Origin: Alphaproteobacteria bacterium UBA2966
Lineage (GTDB): Bacteria; Pseudomonadota; Alphaproteobacteria; UBA2966
DNA: 15,573 nt
Assembly: GCA_002348365.1 (NCBI GenBank)
Contig: DEBC01000084.1
Span: 5,169 to 20,741, forward strand
Direction of reading: 5' to 3'
Shown here: piece by piece, positions 13,746 through 15,573 of the stretch
How positions within the stretch are numbered: position 1 is the stretch's first letter
How the letters are laid out: every line of letters starts with the position of its first letter
Made by a program: the position numbers and the translations under genes
Notes under the pieces: model-generated
Databases searched by the model: none
What the model saw: only the letters and a program-made list of their open reading frames with translations
Told to the model about the DNA's origin: nothing

Positions 13746-15038
13746 ATGACTGACCAGTTTATGAATTTAGCCGTCAATTTTTTCGCGGTAGCATTTTTTG
13801 CTGGGCTTACGTTTTACCTAGTAAGCCTTGGTTTTATGTATTTTCGGCAGACTGCGTTAGAAAAAATAAGCACTCAACTTGAAATAGATTGTTTACGTGA
13901 AAAGATCAGTCAAATTGCGGACCGTCGCCAGTTTGAGCGCCAGCGTTCTGAACTATCTTGGAATGGCTTTCGTAAATTTAAGGTTGAGCGAAAGGAGATA
14001 GAAGCTGAAGGTGTTTGTTCATTTTATCTTCAACCTCATGACCGCAAAGCATTGCCTCCATTCGAGCCCGGACAATTTTTGACATTCCAAATTAATCATC
14101 CAGATCAACCAAAGCCGCTCATTAGATGTTATTCACTGTCTGATAGTCCAAACCATCCACAGTACTATCGAGTTACCATTAAGCGTGTGCCGTCGCCCCG
14201 AGATAATCCAGATGTACCGCCAGGCCTGTCATCAAACTACTTCCATGATCTGGTGCAAGCAGGGGATATTCTTGACGTTAAGGCACCATCAGGACATTTC
14301 TTTCTAGATACAACAAAGCACGCCCCGGTTGTCTTGATTGGTGGCGGTGTTGGCCTGACGCCGGTGCTGAGCATGCTAAATGCAATCGTTGAGACCGGCT
14401 CTAAACGCGAAACTTATTTTTTTTACGGGGTCACAAATAGTAGTGACCATGCAATGAAGAACCATTTGCACAAGCTTAGTCTTGAGCATGAAAACGTGCA
14501 TATACACGTTTGCTACTCAAAACCACATACTGATGATCTGGTGGGTGAATTTTTTCACCATGAAGGGCGTGTCACTGTTGATCTATTCAAGGAAATTTTG
14601 CCAACCAAAAATTTTGAGTTTTATCTCTGTGGGCCGCCGCCGATGATGACATCGATTGTGGAAGGCCTCGAGGAATGGGGTGTGCCAGAAGATCGCATCA
14701 ATTTTGAAGCATTCGGCCCGGCATCTGTGAAAAAGGCTAAGCGGGAGGTGGCGCAAGCGGTTGAGGCGGAGAATATTGGCGCAGAGATCAATGTCACATT
14801 TGCTCGTAGCGGTAAGACAACTGCCTGGAGTCCTGTTGCCGGCTCAATTCTGGAATTCGCCGAGGAGCAAGGAGTGATGATCGACTCGGGGTGCCGGGCA
14901 GGTAACTGCGGAACCTGCATTACGGCGATCAAGGAGGGTGATGTATCCTACATCAACGAACCGGGAAGTCCTCCTGAAGCTGGTTCGTGTCTGACATGTA
15001 TTAGCGTTCCAAAAGGTAATCTCATCTTAGATGCCTGA
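13746..15038 (+). CDS. Membrane-tethered FAD/[2Fe-2S] NAD(P)H oxidoreductase
   Basis: A 430-aa reductase with an N-terminal membrane helix (about 8-32), a charged, probably coiled-coil linker (36-70), and then the ferredoxin-reductase fold. FAD is bound through R-C-Y-S at 127-130 and G-L-S-S-N at 160-164. The nicotinamide site is G-G-G-V-G-L-T-P at 199-206 with C-G-P-P-P-M at 295-300. The C-terminal plant-type [2Fe-2S] domain has Cys383, Cys388, Cys391 and Cys418. The layout matches reductases such as the Hcp partner HCR or oxygenase reductases, but the tether is unusual. Charges place the catalytic part in the cytoplasm. GGGGA at 13734-13738 is the ribosome site, 33 bases after the decahaem stop. 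It likely passes NAD(P)H electrons into the locus, or takes electrons from it. Its 3' end is richer in G+C than its 5' half. Confidence 0.87.
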   Translation: MTDQFMNLAVNFFAVAFFAGLTFYLVSLGFMYFRQTALEKISTQLEIDCLREKISQIADRRQFERQRSELSWNGFRKFKVERKEIEAEGVCSFYLQPHDRKALPPFEPGQFLTFQINHPDQPKPLIRCYSLSDSPNHPQYYRVTIKRVPSPRDNPDVPPGLSSNYFHDLVQAGDILDVKAPSGHFFLDTTKHAPVVLIGGGVGLTPVLSMLNAIVETGSKRETYFFYGVTNSSDHAMKNHLHKLSLEHENVHIHVCYSKPHTDDLVGEFFHHEGRVTVDLFKEILPTKNFEFYLCGPPPMMTSIVEGLEEWGVPEDRINFEAFGPASVKKAKREVAQAVEAENIGAEINVTFARSGKTTAWSPVAGSILEFAEEQGVMIDSGCRAGNCGTCITAIKEGDVSYINEPGSPPEAGSCLTCISVPKGNLILDA

Positions 15039-15075
15039 TGGTATTTGCAACCAAAGGATTCCGAAATTTTCTAAA

Positions 15076-15534
15076 TTAGGCGTACTCGAGCGGCAAGGAT
15101 GTCGTGTATTTGATCTGCTCCATTGCAAAGCTGGAGCTGACATCAGTCAAATCAATGGCTTTAATGAGCCGCTGATAGAAGTTGTCATAAGCCGCAATAT
15201 CAGGCACGACAACTCTTAAAAGATAATCAATTTCGCCACTCATACGATAAAATTCAACTACCTCGGGAAAGTCGGTCACGACGTTGGCAAATTTTTTAAG
15301 CCAGGCGGCCGTGTGCTGGTTCGTTCGAATTGAAACGAATACGGTCACACCGCAGTTGAGTTTGGTGCCATCCAGCAATGCCACCCGCTGGCGGATGACA
15401 CCGGCCTCCTCCAACTTTTGAATGCGCCTCCAGCAGGGTGTGGAGGAAAGGCCAACACGCTTTGCAATATCCGCCAATGGCAGGGTCGTGTCTTCTTGCA
15501 GGCAGGCAAGGATTTTGAGGTCGATAGCGTCCAT
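15076..15534 (-). CDS. Lrp/AsnC family transcriptional regulator
   Basis: A 152-aa regulator with an N-terminal helix-turn-helix (about 18-46, L-P-L-A-D-I-A-K-R-V-G-L-S) and a C-terminal RAM ligand domain (about 65-145, with S-G-E-I-D-Y-L-L-R-V at 99-108). Proteins of this family respond to amino acids and form dimers to octamers. The ATG at 15534 has a GAGG ribosome site five to six bases upstream on the minus strand. It converges on the reductase gene with a 37-base gap that holds no obvious terminator. Its target is unknown. The alanine dehydrogenase operon is a reasonable candidate by family habit, though it lies 7 kb away across the redox locus. Confidence 0.92.
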   Translation of the reverse strand: MDAIDLKILACLQEDTTLPLADIAKRVGLSSTPCWRRIQKLEEAGVIRQRVALLDGTKLNCGVTVFVSIRTNQHTAAWLKKFANVVTDFPEVVEFYRMSGEIDYLLRVVVPDIAAYDNFYQRLIKAIDLTDVSSSFAMEQIKYTTSLPLEYA

Positions 15535-15573
15535 TGATGCCTCAGCTGTCTCAGAAAAATATTTCTATAATCT
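15535..15573 (-). promoter_or_regulatory. Leader and partial promoter of the Lrp-type regulator
   Basis: Read on the minus strand this edge is AT-rich, with tatagaaatat at about 15558-15568 that could be a -10 region, followed by the GAGG ribosome site. The -35 region and any operator lie beyond the window, so this is only a positional call. Confidence 0.3.

Noticed and set aside
8231..15038. Hydroxylamine-oxidation or nitrification module
   Set aside because: Only the tetrahaem cytochrome resembles c554; no octahaem hydroxylamine oxidoreductase or ammonia monooxygenase gene is in the window, so the substrate is left open.
15031..15219. A 62-codon + strand frame after the reductase
   Set aside because: It overlaps the reductase end and is antisense to the Lrp-type regulator; it has no ribosome site or domain.

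Overview
The window is a dense stretch of bacterial chromosome, most likely from a proteobacterium. This rests on protein family resemblance and a fairly high G+C background; no rRNA or taxonomic marker is present. I recognise twelve protein-coding genes plus one small unrecognised membrane-protein gene. I see no tRNA, rRNA, CRISPR array, transposase or integrase.

Left part (1-3240). A fatty-acid desaturase-type membrane protein on the + strand converges, with a 3-base gap, on a tight three-gene minus-strand operon. In transcription order this operon encodes a DhlA-like haloalkane dehalogenase, an EamA/DMT-type exporter and a PaaI-type thioesterase, with gaps of only about 12 bases. All the active-site positions of DhlA can be located in the dehalogenase.

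Middle left (3240-4043). This is an intergenic and leader region. A strong intrinsic terminator ends only 17 bases before the start of a 63-residue single-pass membrane protein. That gene is closed by a second terminator. The arrangement implies control by terminator read-through. A near-perfect 19-base direct repeat follows, upstream of the next operon.

Centre (4044-8094). A three-gene operon for beta-alanine catabolism: beta-alanine:pyruvate transaminase, alanine dehydrogenase (which regenerates pyruvate and yields NADH and ammonium), and a CoA-acylating (methyl)malonate-semialdehyde dehydrogenase. Together they would convert beta-alanine to acetyl-CoA, CO2 and ammonium.

Right (8231-15038). 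This is the most unusual part: a five-gene electron-transfer locus. It encodes a secreted tetrahaem cytochrome c resembling the c554 family; a cytoplasmic protein that fuses two cyclic-nucleotide-binding-like domains to a ferredoxin module with sixteen cluster cysteines; a membrane cytochrome b with two His pairs at identical 14-residue spacing; a membrane-anchored decahaem cytochrome c whose cytoplasmic tail carries four cysteines exactly ten residues apart; and a membrane-tethered FAD/[2Fe-2S] NAD(P)H reductase. The last four are overlapping or closely spaced. Sampled lines suggest that much of this stretch is poorer in G+C than its flanks. I infer a complete wire between NAD(P)H and periplasmic haems. 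Its terminal substrate is not encoded here, and I do not recognise it as a described complex.

Right edge (15076-15534, minus strand). An Lrp/AsnC-family regulator converges on the reductase. Regulators of this family often control amino-acid genes such as alanine dehydrogenase, so a link to the central operon is possible but unproven.
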